Source: a virus
DNA: 49,890 nt
Virus record (IMG/VR): IMGVR_UViG_3300035670_000315
Span: 1-49,890 of that record
Direction: 5' to 3' (one strand)
Shown: in pieces, positions 31,991-38,841 of the stretch
Layout: the number at the start of each line of letters is the position of its first letter
Numbering within the stretch: position 1 is the first letter of the stretch
Notes under the pieces: generated by a model
Seen by the model: only the letters and a program-made list of their open reading frames with translations
What the model was told of the DNA's origin: nothing
The model's database searches: none
Made by a program: the position numbers and the translations under genes

Positions 31991-32545
31991 ATGATAAACT
32001 GTCCAGAATGCAATGTATTATTTAAACCCTTGAAAGATAGGAAGCACAACAAGACAAAGCATAACCGAAGATTCTGTAGCAAATCTTGCCGTATGAGGTT
32101 TTTTAATAAAAATTTTCATATCAATAAAGGTTGTAAAAGAAACATAAGCTTTCCAGAGGATTATCTTCTTTTAAAGATAAAAGAAGAATTTCCTTTTTTG
32201 AATATCATTCAGTCAGATAGACAAACCTTACAATCTGGTCTTGAGATAGATATTTGTATACCGGACATATCTTTAGCCGTAGAAGTAAATGGACCAGTTC
32301 ACTATTTCCCAATATTCGGAGAGAAGAAGCTTGAGGATGTAAAACTTAAAGATAGTATAAAATTTAGAGAGCTATCTGATATGAACTATTCTTTTTTTAT
32401 CATAAATGTTTCAGAAGTAAGCAGCAGAAAAAAACAGAAACAGATTATTGATGAAGCATTTGAAACTAAAATATTACCCATAATAAAAAATAAAATTCCG
32501 GAGGCAGGATTTGAACCTGCGAGGCACAAAGGCGGCGCGTTATGA
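31991..32545 (+). CDS. Vsr/EDxHD-like homing endonuclease with Cys-rich N-terminus
   Basis: 184 aa. The N-terminal CPECNVLFKPL ... FCSKSCRMRFFNKN forms a zinc-finger-like region with four Cys. Residues about 80-115 (LEIDICIPDISLAVEVNGPV, HYFPIFG) match the Vsr/very-short-patch-type nuclease core: E-x-D...E-x-x-G-x-x-H. The last 15 codons (starting NKIPEAGFEPARH) read through the antisense of the CAU tRNA, so the gene has probably recruited the tRNA's 3' half for its stop codon. It is opposite in strand to all neighbours and sits inside the tRNA cluster, as expected of a mobile nuclease. Confidence 0.75.
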   Translation: MINCPECNVLFKPLKDRKHNKTKHNRRFCSKSCRMRFFNKNFHINKGCKRNISFPEDYLLLKIKEEFPFLNIIQSDRQTLQSGLEIDICIPDISLAVEVNGPVHYFPIFGEKKLEDVKLKDSIKFRELSDMNYSFFIINVSEVSSRKKQKQIIDEAFETKILPIIKNKIPEAGFEPARHKGGAL

Positions 32546-32579
32546 GCGCGCTGAGATACCAGACTTCTCACACTCCGGG
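32496..32579 (-). tRNA. tRNA with CAU anticodon, initiator-like acceptor, long variable arm
   Basis: Minus strand, 84 nt. Acceptor CCCGGAG pairs with CTCCGGA except C1 opposite A72, the mismatch typical of bacterial initiator tRNA. D arm GAGA/TCTC gives A11-T24, also initiator-like. Anticodon stem GCGCG/CGCGC with loop CTCATAA gives CAT, but the initiator GGG/CCC run is absent. The variable region is about 14 nt (CGCCTTTGTGCCTC), as in class II tRNAs, which is abnormal for Met. T arm GCAGG-TTCAAAT-CCTGC is sound. No CCA is encoded. It may be tRNA-fMet, a lysidine-type tRNA-Ile, or a hybrid. Confidence 0.75.
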
Positions 32580-32591
32580 GTATAAAATTTT

Positions 32592-32683
32592 ATTCGATGG
32601 ATGGCTGTGAATACTCTCGAAACACCTTATTAAGCACCATCTCGATTTCGAGGCATCGAAATATACTTATATATTCATCGAAT
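32592..32683 (-). ncRNA. Nested-hairpin element between tmRNA and CAU tRNA
   Basis: On the minus strand ATTCGATG (5' end, at 32676-32683) pairs with CATCGAAT (at 32592-32599). Inside it GAATA pairs with TATTC, and CTCGAAA with TTTCGAG, forming a long closed structure of about 92 nt. No coding frame is apparent. It may be a small RNA, a processing signal for the polycistronic tRNA/tmRNA transcript, or a decayed RNA gene. Unknown family. Confidence 0.4.
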
Positions 32684-32690
32684 AAATTGT

Positions 32691-32743
32691 TTAGAATATG
32701 TTGAATAGTTCGAGTCATACTTGATCTATTTACCATATTCTAA
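32691..32743 (-). ncRNA. Perfect 10-bp hairpin element after the tmRNA
   Basis: TTAGAATATG and CATATTCTAA are exact inverted repeats at the two ends, with a second AATAG/CTATT pair inside. The element begins 9 nt beyond the tmRNA 3' end and could be a terminator or a 3'-processing signal. It has no U-run, so intrinsic termination is unlikely. Confidence 0.4.
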
Positions 32744-32751
32744 TCAAAAAC

Positions 32752-33205
32752 AGGAGATGAGGGGAATCGAACCCCTGTCCAATGAACGTTCATTCTACGA
32801 TTCTTCACATGTTTGAGTATATTCAAAATTTCAGCTACCTTACGGCAACGAAGACAAAAGGCTTTTTGGTTATACTAACCGAGTTTAATGTCTGCCTATA
32901 TGAGCGTAGAGTCTCATACTACTCCACTGTTTATTCTTTATGGGACTTTACAGCATATCCCTCCCTCTGCAATTCAAAACGGATTTAGAGGATTACCGTT
33001 AGGTCTTTAAGCGGCGAGAGCGTGGGACTCTTCTTCAATGCCACCGAGAAACTCGTCAGCATTGTTGATGATATACTCGGCTTCAGCCAAGAGATCAGAA
33101 GTGTTATCTTCTGCATTTAGTTTTTAATCGATTTTTAAGGAGGCCATCGATTAACCTCCACATGCATCGTGGAATTAGAATTCAATGTCGAATCCTTTCA
33201 TCCCC
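32752..33205 (-). ncRNA. ssrA: Transfer-messenger RNA (tmRNA) with 35-codon tag
   Basis: The 5' end GGGGATG (33199-33205) pairs with CATCTCC (32753-32759, one G-U). The 5' end continues AAAGGATTCGACATT, the universal tmRNA start. The T arm is AGGGG-TTCGATT-CCCCT near the 3' end. CCA is not encoded. The tag frame (33007-33114) starts with the resume codon GCA after AAACTAAAT, begins AEDNTSDLLA and ends with ESHALAA then TAA; the ALAA end is the standard ClpXP/ClpAP degron. The tag is 35 residues, much longer than the usual 8-15. tmRNA tags and releases stalled ribosomes. Confidence 0.95.
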
Positions 33206-33258
33206 GTAAATTTTTCAAAGATCAGTTATTCGATATCTCGAATAGTTATTATGTAATA

Positions 33259-33287
33259 AACTTACTACCGAATAGTTGATTTGTCAA
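33259..33287 (-). promoter_or_regulatory. Sigma70-like promoter for the tmRNA
   Basis: TTGACA (33282-33287 on the minus strand) is followed by 17 nt and TAAGTT (33259-33264), a weak -10. A palindrome with arms TATTCGA and TCGAATA follows before the tmRNA 5' end, so a leader of about 40 nt may be removed by processing. The -35 is perfect but the -10 is poor. Confidence 0.4.
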
Positions 33288-33521
33288 TCAATATCGTTGT
33301 AAAATTAAATTTAATCTATAAATTAAAGTTTTAATTGCTTCTTTATAAGTTTCTCTATCAAGATCAAAAACATGAGGTTGAATTTCATTCAATATATCAT
33401 GAACTACTTTTTTAACATCAACATTTGAACTTTCTTCTGGAGAAGATTGTAAAATAGATTCTACTTCTAATAAAATTTTACAATATGCTTCCTCTAAAAG
33501 TTGTTGATCTTTGTTTTTCAT
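33288..33521 (-). CDS. Leader-family protein (MKNKDQQLLE), 77 aa
   Basis: The leader MKNKDQQLLEEAYCKILLE has two (L/I)xE sites, at residues 8-10 and 17-19. The mature part would be about 58 helical residues (VESILQSSPEESSNVDVKKV...), followed by RETYKEAIKTLIYRLNLILQ. It overlaps the next gene by 4 nt (ATGA). Probably a capsid internal protein; function unknown. Confidence 0.72.
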   Translation of the reverse strand: MKNKDQQLLEEAYCKILLEVESILQSSPEESSNVDVKKVVHDILNEIQPHVFDLDRETYKEAIKTLIYRLNLILQRY

Positions 33522-33766
33522 TTTTGAATTTCTTCTATAAATGCTGATATATTATGACTACCAAAATCTTTCAATATAATTTTAATAGCATTTGCTAAAG
33601 TTTTATAATTCATATCAGGATTTATGACATTTATGTTTTTTTGAATATAATCAGCAAGAGCCTGAGCTTCTACCATTTGATCTTGAGTTAATGGTTCGTC
33701 TTTTGATTGTTTAGTATAAACATCATCTACCAAATTTTCCAATAAAACTTGATCTTTAGATTTCAT
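33518..33766 (-). CDS. Leader-family protein (MKSKDQVLLE), 82 aa
   Basis: The start is ATG 33766, giving MKSKDQVLLENLVDDVYTKQ, not the upstream ATG 33805 that would use the ncRNA 3' end. It is preceded by TGTAAATA-7 nt-ATG, a late box variant. The body is helical (VEAQALADYIQKNINVINPD, LANAIKIILKDFGSHNISAF). Only one LLE site is seen. It lies directly after the ncRNA terminator. Confidence 0.72.
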   Translation of the reverse strand: MKSKDQVLLENLVDDVYTKQSKDEPLTQDQMVEAQALADYIQKNINVINPDMNYKTLANAIKIILKDFGSHNISAFIEEIQK

Positions 33767-33783
33767 ATAAATATATTTACAAT

Positions 33784-33808
33784 AAAAAACCAGAAAGTTC
33801 TTCATTGG
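33784..33808 (-). terminator. Terminator of the large ncRNA
   Basis: On the minus strand CCA-AT-GAAG-AAC-TTTC-TGG forms a bulged hairpin followed by TTTTTT (33784-33789), a plausible intrinsic terminator. Confidence 0.6.
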
Positions 33809-34560
33809 CTACCGTGTTTCTCTCACGTTGGACGAAGTTTACTTGTCACCCTCTGCCTAATCGAGTCTGGCGATAAGTCCGCAGTGGTTAGCTTTTTAAG
33901 AACAGCACAGCACACCATTCCCACCCGACTTATCAAAATTAACTGGTGTGCCTTTTAAAGCTAAAGGGGTTACGAATTTCTTCGTCCTGTGAAACGCAAT
34001 TCACGGTTATCTCTGTACCTATAAAATAGGATGTATGGCTTATTTGAATTGTATCCATACGAATTACCAGTTCTCCACGTCCAATCTCCCACTCCTTAGA
34101 TGGTGGTTTTCTAAACCAACATTCCAGTTATTAAAATCATTACCAAGACCTCTCATTCTAATCATTAGTCCTCCAAGTATCTTATGGACGCATACATAAT
34201 AATCGAAGAAGTTCCCTATGGGTTAAATGTTGTTTCCGGAAACATTGCATTGTAGCCCATCGCGGTAGAGCTTTTCGAATAGCATCTGCGCTTGGTAATT
34301 TAGAATACCCGCTAAAGTGTGCGTAACTTGCTAAGTTGCCTTGTACTTCAGAAACCATGATCACAAGCAGAGGCATGGCGGGTCTACTAAAAGAGTATGG
34401 TAGGATTCTATCACCTACAATGGTTATTAACCAAGACAACGGCACAGGATTTCACTGCTTTCCGCCACATACTCAAATTAAATTGTCAAATATCAATTTC
34501 CGATTTTGTATTCGACCGAGTATTCTCAGTCCCATTGGCTCATCGGGAACCAACTATCTA
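33784..34560 (-). ncRNA. Large structured non-coding RNA, GOLLD/ROOL-like
   Basis: About 777 nt between two small leader genes, with no convincing frame on either strand and higher GC than surroundings. The minus strand folds richly: 8-bp stem gcacacca/tggtgtgc (33910-33917 with 33944-33951) crosses gataagtc/gacttatc (33872-33879 with 33927-33934), a pseudoknot. GGACGAAG (33830) pairs with CTTCGTCC (33980). ACGAA-GAAA-TTCGT has a GNRA loop. Others are ACCCGC/GCGGGT and TGTTTCCGGAAACA. A perfect TTGACA/TATATT promoter precedes and a terminator ends it. Size, tRNA neighbourhood and ornate folding match the GOLLD and ROOL phage RNA classes, but I cannot confirm the family. Confidence 0.78.
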
Positions 34561-34566
34561 ATAAAA

Positions 34567-34595
34567 AATATATATCAATTTTATAAAAATGTCAA
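34567..34595 (-). promoter_or_regulatory. Sigma70-like promoter of the large ncRNA
   Basis: TTGACA (34590-34595), a 17-nt spacer and TATATT (34567-34572, 5 of 6 to TATAAT). Transcription would start near 34560, exactly where the structured RNA begins. It is a host-type promoter, so the RNA could be made early without phage factors. Confidence 0.72.
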
Positions 34596-34601
34596 CTAAA
34601 A

Positions 34602-34979
34602 TTATCCTTCGTAATCTCTACTAAAAGGATTATCCCAATTTGGATTTGTTGGGTTTCTCAATTCTTCTTCTTCTCTTTCTTCGTCTCTTTTTTCCATGGC
34701 GAGACTTACAACAATACCATATACGTCTGGACTGTTTTCTTTTGTTATTTCTACGATATGATCTTCTGGACCGTCTCCGATGTTTACTATAACTTTTGGT
34801 GGATTATAATCTAGGTCTACCCAGTATCCATCTCCATTGTATTCTACTTCTATTGCTTCGTCTTCCGATCCTAAGGTATTGGGATCTATTTTATTCGGAT
34901 ATTGATCTTTCTTTAGTCTATTATTTAATATATTATTTGAATAAATGTCTTCAAGTAGAATTTGGTCTTTGTTTCTCAT
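34602..34979 (-). CDS. Leader-family protein (MRNKDQILLE), 125 aa
   Basis: The leader MRNKDQILLEDIYSN is followed by a hydrophilic protein with DPNTLGSEDEAIEVEYNGDG and YWVDLDYNPPKVIVNIGDGP, ending in an acidic tail (EKRDEEREEEELRNPTNPNW). AATAAT precedes ATG. An 18-nt read-through into the ncRNA promoter is avoided. Acidic, perhaps nucleic-acid-mimicking, but that is speculation. Capsid cargo by leader. Confidence 0.7.
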   Translation of the reverse strand: MRNKDQILLEDIYSNNILNNRLKKDQYPNKIDPNTLGSEDEAIEVEYNGDGYWVDLDYNPPKVIVNIGDGPEDHIVEITKENSPDVYGIVVSLAMEKRDEEREEEELRNPTNPNWDNPFSRDYEG

Positions 34980-34984
34980 ATTAT

Positions 34985-35239
34985 TTAAGGTAAGTTATCT
35001 CCAGAAATCTCTCCTTCGCAATTTTCGTCTTTACATCTAAAATCCCATTCCCATTTATCAGACCTTCCGATTCTTTTCGCATCATACATAGGACCACCAC
35101 ATACTGGACATTCTGGTTCGTCTGAACCATAATAATCTGGATGTTCCATAGATGGAGTAACACCGCCCCTATAATATCTCCAATTTTCTAAAACTTTTTG
35201 ATATGTGTTTTCCAATAATATTTGATCTTTGTTTTTCAT
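34985..35239 (-). CDS. Leader-family zinc-ribbon-like protein, 84 aa
   Basis: Leader MKNKDQILLENTYQKVLEN. The middle holds CPVCGGPMYDAKR and FRCKDENCEG, a C-x2-C ... C-x4-C zinc-ribbon layout around residues 46-75. The N-terminal mature part GGVTPSMEHPDYYGSDE is unstructured. It may bind nucleic acid after injection (inference). Confidence 0.72.
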   Translation of the reverse strand: MKNKDQILLENTYQKVLENWRYYRGGVTPSMEHPDYYGSDEPECPVCGGPMYDAKRIGRSDKWEWDFRCKDENCEGEISGDNLP

Positions 35240-35240
35240 A

Positions 35241-35738
35241 CTAAATACTTACATCAAATAATTCACATAATAATTGAATAGTATCAGAGTCATTCATTTG
35301 ATTGTATTGATTTACATATTTTTTAGTATCTTCAACTCCAGAATCTGAACCATAATCACCATAAGGATCACTTGAATCGAAAGTATTTGTTTTTATAGTT
35401 AAAGCTTCCTGTTCTTTATTTTTTTCATTTGATTTGTGTATAATCAAACATAACAAATGTTCGTTTTGAGTAATTTTTTTAGTGGACTGAACAAACTCAA
35501 CAATGTCAGATTTTTTAAATTTACCTTTTAGTTTTGAAAAAGGTTCTAAATATTCACCAAAAACATACAATGGAATATATTTACGTGCTATATCAGCACA
35601 ATCTTTGATAACATGATAGGCAGATTTGTTATGAATAGTTATACCATTTTCTGGATTTTGACTTGCTTTAAATGCTGGTGCATAAAGCTTTACGATTTTG
35701 TCTGAACTGTTCTCTAAAATTATATTAATGAAATTCAT
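35241..35738 (-). CDS. Leader-like protein of unknown function, 165 aa
   Basis: MNFINIILENSSDKIVKLYA starts with a short variant leader ending ILE. The body contains YAPAFKASQNPENGITIHNK, then FGEYLEPFSKLKGKFKKSDI and DPYGDYGSDSGVEDTKKYVN. It lies 1 nt after the zinc-ribbon gene and its start overlaps the next gene by 14 nt. No family recognised. Confidence 0.66.
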   Translation of the reverse strand: MNFINIILENSSDKIVKLYAPAFKASQNPENGITIHNKSAYHVIKDCADIARKYIPLYVFGEYLEPFSKLKGKFKKSDIVEFVQSTKKITQNEHLLCLIIHKSNEKNKEQEALTIKTNTFDSSDPYGDYGSDSGVEDTKKYVNQYNQMNDSDTIQLLCELFDVSI

Positions 35739-35919
35739 TTTGAATTTTTTCGAACTCCTTTTCTAAATCATCTAATTCTTTTTCTACTTCTTGTAATTCT
35801 AAAAGAAGCTTCTTTGCTTTTTTTGGATCTTTAAAGTAATGATCCAAAATTTCATCTTTTTGTAAAGATGATCTATTTTTTAATTCTTCTATTTCACACA
35901 ATTCTTTATAAATATTCAT
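35725..35919 (-). CDS. Coiled-coil protein, 64 aa
   Basis: The C-terminal half (AKKLLLELQEVEKELDDLEK) is a perfect heptad coiled coil. MNIYKELCEIEELKNRSSLQ starts it. It overlaps the next two genes by a few nt, so they are translationally coupled. Function unknown. Confidence 0.62.
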   Translation of the reverse strand: MNIYKELCEIEELKNRSSLQKDEILDHYFKDPKKAKKLLLELQEVEKELDDLEKEFEKIQNEFH

Positions 35920-36101
35920 TTAATCAATTTCATTCCACCGGTTTCTAGATTAGTAACTCTATAAATTCTATCTTCTGGATCAGGATAGTATTTGCTGTAT
36001 TTGGAATGATAGTTTTTAACATCTTCTATAGTATTAAACGGAGAAAGCATTACTTCTTGCCAAACACCACTTGTTATTATTTTTCTTTCTAGTTTGTACA
36101 T
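35916..36101 (-). CDS. Small unknown protein, 61 aa
   Basis: It begins MYKLERKIITSGVWQEVMLS and ends with IYRVTNLETGGMKLIK; strand-rich. It overlaps the next gene by 4 nt. The ATG follows a spacer shared with guaC. No family recognised. Confidence 0.6.
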   Translation of the reverse strand: MYKLERKIITSGVWQEVMLSPFNTIEDVKNYHSKYSKYYPDPEDRIYRVTNLETGGMKLIK

Positions 36102-36144
36102 GGATTACAGTATATGTTTTTTTTTATAGTAATGTCAATATTTT

Positions 36145-37110
36145 TTATATCAAAAAATATTGAGCTTTTCTAAAACAGGTTAAATCCTTTCCACCAGAAT
36201 AGCTTATTCCAGATTTTATACTGTCTTCTATCAAATCACACATTTCGGATATCGTTAATCCGTTAGTTGAAACTTTAAGACTAGTTCCTTCAACATGTTT
36301 TTTATTTCCTTTTGCGTTTTCTGATGCATTTCCATAATATCCGTTTAAAATTGCAGGAGAATCTATACATTTACTAAATAAAGAACCACTCATTACATAA
36401 TCCGAACCTAGAACGAATGACTTATTAATATCACCTATCCAAACTTCACCATTATCATCAACGGTCAATCCTCCATCTGACATTATCTTTACGTTTTTTG
36501 CATGTTCAGAACATTCTATTAAAGAAGAAACAGTACTAGATCCAAAACCAGTATATTGTCTTGTTCTACAAGCTTTTGAAACACCTATTCCCAATTTTAT
36601 ACAATCAACACCAAGTTTTTCCATGAACTCAACCCATTCTCTAGTTGATCCATTACCCACAATTAAAAATGCATTTGGATAATATTTTCTTGCTGCTTTT
36701 ATAATTGGAATTATGTTATCATTAAATGAATGAGCAACATCAACTGTAATAGAATCAACCGAATAATTCATGGTACTCAATTGTTCAAGTAGATCTATCC
36801 ATTGTTGATCTATCCCTACAGAAATAGATGTTGAGTACCAATTTTCTGTTCTTGTTCTTTGTACAAATCTGAATACATCATCACATCCATCAATTCTTTG
36901 GTATACATAAAACCAATGTCTATCATCAAATATTTTACATATATCTGGTGTTAGTAATGATTTCATATTACTACAACAGACAGGTGATGAATATTCTTTT
37001 GAACCAAAGAATGTTTTTATATTACATTCAGATCTGGACCTAACAATTGACTTATTATTTTTTAAAATAATATTTTCGTAATTAAAATGTTTTTCTGCAA
37101 AAATACTCAT
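36145..37110 (-). CDS. guaC: GMP reductase (IMPDH/GMPR family)
   Basis: 321 aa. GMP reductase turns GMP, NADPH into IMP, ammonia and NADP+. The catalytic loop is GIGVSKACRTRQYTGFG (174-190): the thioimidate Cys is Cys181 and the TR pair follows. SITVDVAHSFN (120-130) and SDGGLTVDDNGEVWIGD (211-227) are the substrate-binding D-x-A-H and SDGG motifs, and YGNASENA near 257 matches the YxGMAS region. No CBS domain, so GMPR rather than IMPDH. In phage it may rebalance purine pools. It overlaps the upstream phosphoesterase closely (2 nt gap). Confidence 0.8.
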   Translation of the reverse strand: MSIFAEKHFNYENIILKNNKSIVRSRSECNIKTFFGSKEYSSPVCCSNMKSLLTPDICKIFDDRHWFYVYQRIDGCDDVFRFVQRTRTENWYSTSISVGIDQQWIDLLEQLSTMNYSVDSITVDVAHSFNDNIIPIIKAARKYYPNAFLIVGNGSTREWVEFMEKLGVDCIKLGIGVSKACRTRQYTGFGSSTVSSLIECSEHAKNVKIMSDGGLTVDDNGEVWIGDINKSFVLGSDYVMSGSLFSKCIDSPAILNGYYGNASENAKGNKKHVEGTSLKVSTNGLTISEMCDLIEDSIKSGISYSGGKDLTCFRKAQYFLI

Positions 37111-37111
37111 T

Positions 37112-38179
37112 TTATGCTTTTAATGTTTTTCCTAATGTTGATATAATAGCTTTCTTGTTTGTTACAAGAACAGTTTCTACTGCTGCTTCTTTATCAGAAA
37201 AATTAATAATAGAAAACGCATTTTGCCAATTTGCAGCTGATGCATATAATGGTTTTAAATTACAAGCACATCCATTTTCATATACTCTAACTATTTGTTC
37301 TTTTTGAGAACCTATAGACGGAATTCTTTGCGATGTCATTCCTATTCTATGAGTATGATTACACATAATGGATGTGAACCATTTTTCAAATAATCCTCTT
37401 GCAGAGTACCCACCATGACGACGAACAACGTCTCCATGCATTACAACAAAACCGGGTACGATTTCCACATAATCAACTAACTTGGTTCTATTCCATTCTT
37501 CTTTTGGATAAAAAACAGATTCATATGATAGTTTTTTCTTTATTTCAGGAATCTCGGCTAACTCACCAATTCTATCAGAAAGATATCTCCACCATCTTCC
37601 CTCTAAACCATCTCCAGAGTGATTCGAGTTTGTTTCAAAAATACTAGAGTCATAAGAATCTGTTATATCATGTAACAATTTTAAAAATTTATGATATTGT
37701 TCTCTTTCATTTAATAAAGAACTTTTATATCTAATATCCTTTGAATACCTGCTAATAGAGAACATATCCAATGTATCTCCGTTTAAAATAATAGTGGAAG
37801 GCTTCAATTCTTCAACTGTTTGAAGAAAAATGTCTAAAACATTCCAATCCTCTGATCCAAAATGCATATCACCAATAACAAGAGCATATGGATTTGATTC
37901 CGTTTTTACAGTTTTTTTAACAGGACTCGGATATTCAATATGAGAAAGGTTCATAATAAAATCAAACAATTCTTCTTCTTTGTTTTTATTAGAAGATTGA
38001 TTTGATTTTTTAAACCCTACTGGTGTATTTCTACTGATAGAAATATCATCAGATCTTTTACGACCAGTAACCCAATCCCATACAGTTGATGGTTTTGAGT
38101 CTAACATACTTGCTATTTGATTATAACTGAAACCTTCAGATTTCAGTTCCTTTGCTCGTTCGGCTTTTTGATTTATCAT
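37112..38179 (-). CDS. HTH plus calcineurin-like metallophosphoesterase
   Basis: 355 aa from ATG 38179 (MINQKAERAKELKSEGFSYN). A homeodomain-like helix-turn-helix (ERAKELKSEGFSYNQIASML, DSKPSTVWDWVTGRKR) begins the protein. Residues about 85 on carry the phosphoesterase motifs GDMHFGSED, LNGDTLDMF, SNHSGDG, MHGDVVRRHGG and NHTHRIG (D-x-H, GD, N-H, H-G-D, H-x-H). This is the layout of phage nucleic-acid-targeting phosphoesterases with a DNA-binding start. It lies 2 nt from guaC. Confidence 0.82.
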   Translation of the reverse strand: MINQKAERAKELKSEGFSYNQIASMLDSKPSTVWDWVTGRKRSDDISISRNTPVGFKKSNQSSNKNKEEELFDFIMNLSHIEYPSPVKKTVKTESNPYALVIGDMHFGSEDWNVLDIFLQTVEELKPSTIILNGDTLDMFSISRYSKDIRYKSSLLNEREQYHKFLKLLHDITDSYDSSIFETNSNHSGDGLEGRWWRYLSDRIGELAEIPEIKKKLSYESVFYPKEEWNRTKLVDYVEIVPGFVVMHGDVVRRHGGYSARGLFEKWFTSIMCNHTHRIGMTSQRIPSIGSQKEQIVRVYENGCACNLKPLYASAANWQNAFSIINFSDKEAAVETVLVTNKKAIISTLGKTLKA

Positions 38180-38226
38180 CAAAATAAGATTTACCAAAAA
38201 TATATGTAAAGGTCAATACTTTTTTT

Positions 38227-38841
38227 TTAAACCTGAACAATATCCATTCTTGCTGTCCACTTATAACCTACTCCCTTTGCTTGAATTTTAATTGTTTTCG
38301 CAACACCATCATCAACTGTAACATTAGCATCTGTTGATATATCTTCTCTAGAATATATTATTTTTGTAGTGGTTCCTACTATTCCAACATTTCCTACTGA
38401 ATTTCTTTTTATTAATCCTATAAACTCTATATTTGTTGATTGATTTGATGAATTTACGCCTATTATAAAAACTTTAAAAAACCAAGATTTATTAACTCCT
38501 ATTGTTAAATATGGTTGTGAGTTTGTATCTGCAACCAAGTCTATAAAATTTGTAGATGGAGAAGTTCCCTTAAATGTAAAAATCCCTGTTCTACTATCCG
38601 TGTCTCCTATAAATACAGGACAAGCAGCACTAACTGTTTTTAAAACGGTCAACTGTCCATTCATGCTGACATCCTGTAATGACATTACTATCGAACTTAC
38701 AGGTACTTTAAAAGTATCTGGATATTCTTGGTTATCTACAGATGCAAAATTTGCAGGAATAGTACAAGTCAACCAAGCAGGATTAAATTGTTGATTTGTG
38801 TAAGATGGTAGTTGACTAATTCTTTTTGATGTAGTAGCCAT
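38227..38841 (-). CDS. Probable virion structural protein, beta-rich, 204 aa
   Basis: MATTSKRISQLPSYTNQQF starts with the ISQLP variant of the ISEL fibre/adaptor beginning. The remainder is strand-rich (VTVDDGVAKTIKIQAKGVGY near the end) and polar. A GGGAG Shine-Dalgarno precedes the ATG. It shares the end of its upstream gene by 1 nt. Probably a tail or neck decoration protein, but the location is not determined. Confidence 0.7.
   Translation of the reverse strand: MATTSKRISQLPSYTNQQFNPAWLTCTIPANFASVDNQEYPDTFKVPVSSIVMSLQDVSMNGQLTVLKTVSAACPVFIGDTDSRTGIFTFKGTSPSTNFIDLVADTNSQPYLTIGVNKSWFFKVFIIGVNSSNQSTNIEFIGLIKRNSVGNVGIVGTTTKIIYSREDISTDANVTVDDGVAKTIKIQAKGVGYKWTARMDIVQV

Noticed and set aside
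32496-32545. PEAGFEPARH end of the nuclease as a real domain
   Set aside because: It comes from antisense tRNA sequence; kept as the physical end of the frame only.
32782-32988. 68-aa plus-strand frame over the tmRNA
   Set aside because: Antisense to the tmRNA; explained by a known RNA.
31741-33205. CRISPR array in the RNA island
   Set aside because: No regularly spaced direct repeats; the conserved stretches are tRNAs and a tmRNA.
34182-34445. 87-aa frame on the minus strand inside the large ncRNA, and a plus-strand frame at 34336-34599
   Set aside because: Composition (many Arg, Pro, Cys, Met) and lack of a ribosome site do not fit neighbours; the DNA there is full of RNA pairings and lies between its own promoter and terminator.
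33784-34560. RNase P RNA or a group I intron as identity of the large RNA
   Set aside because: I could not find the conserved RNase P core or the P7/P3 core and splice sites of a group I intron; flanking sequences are not two halves of a gene.
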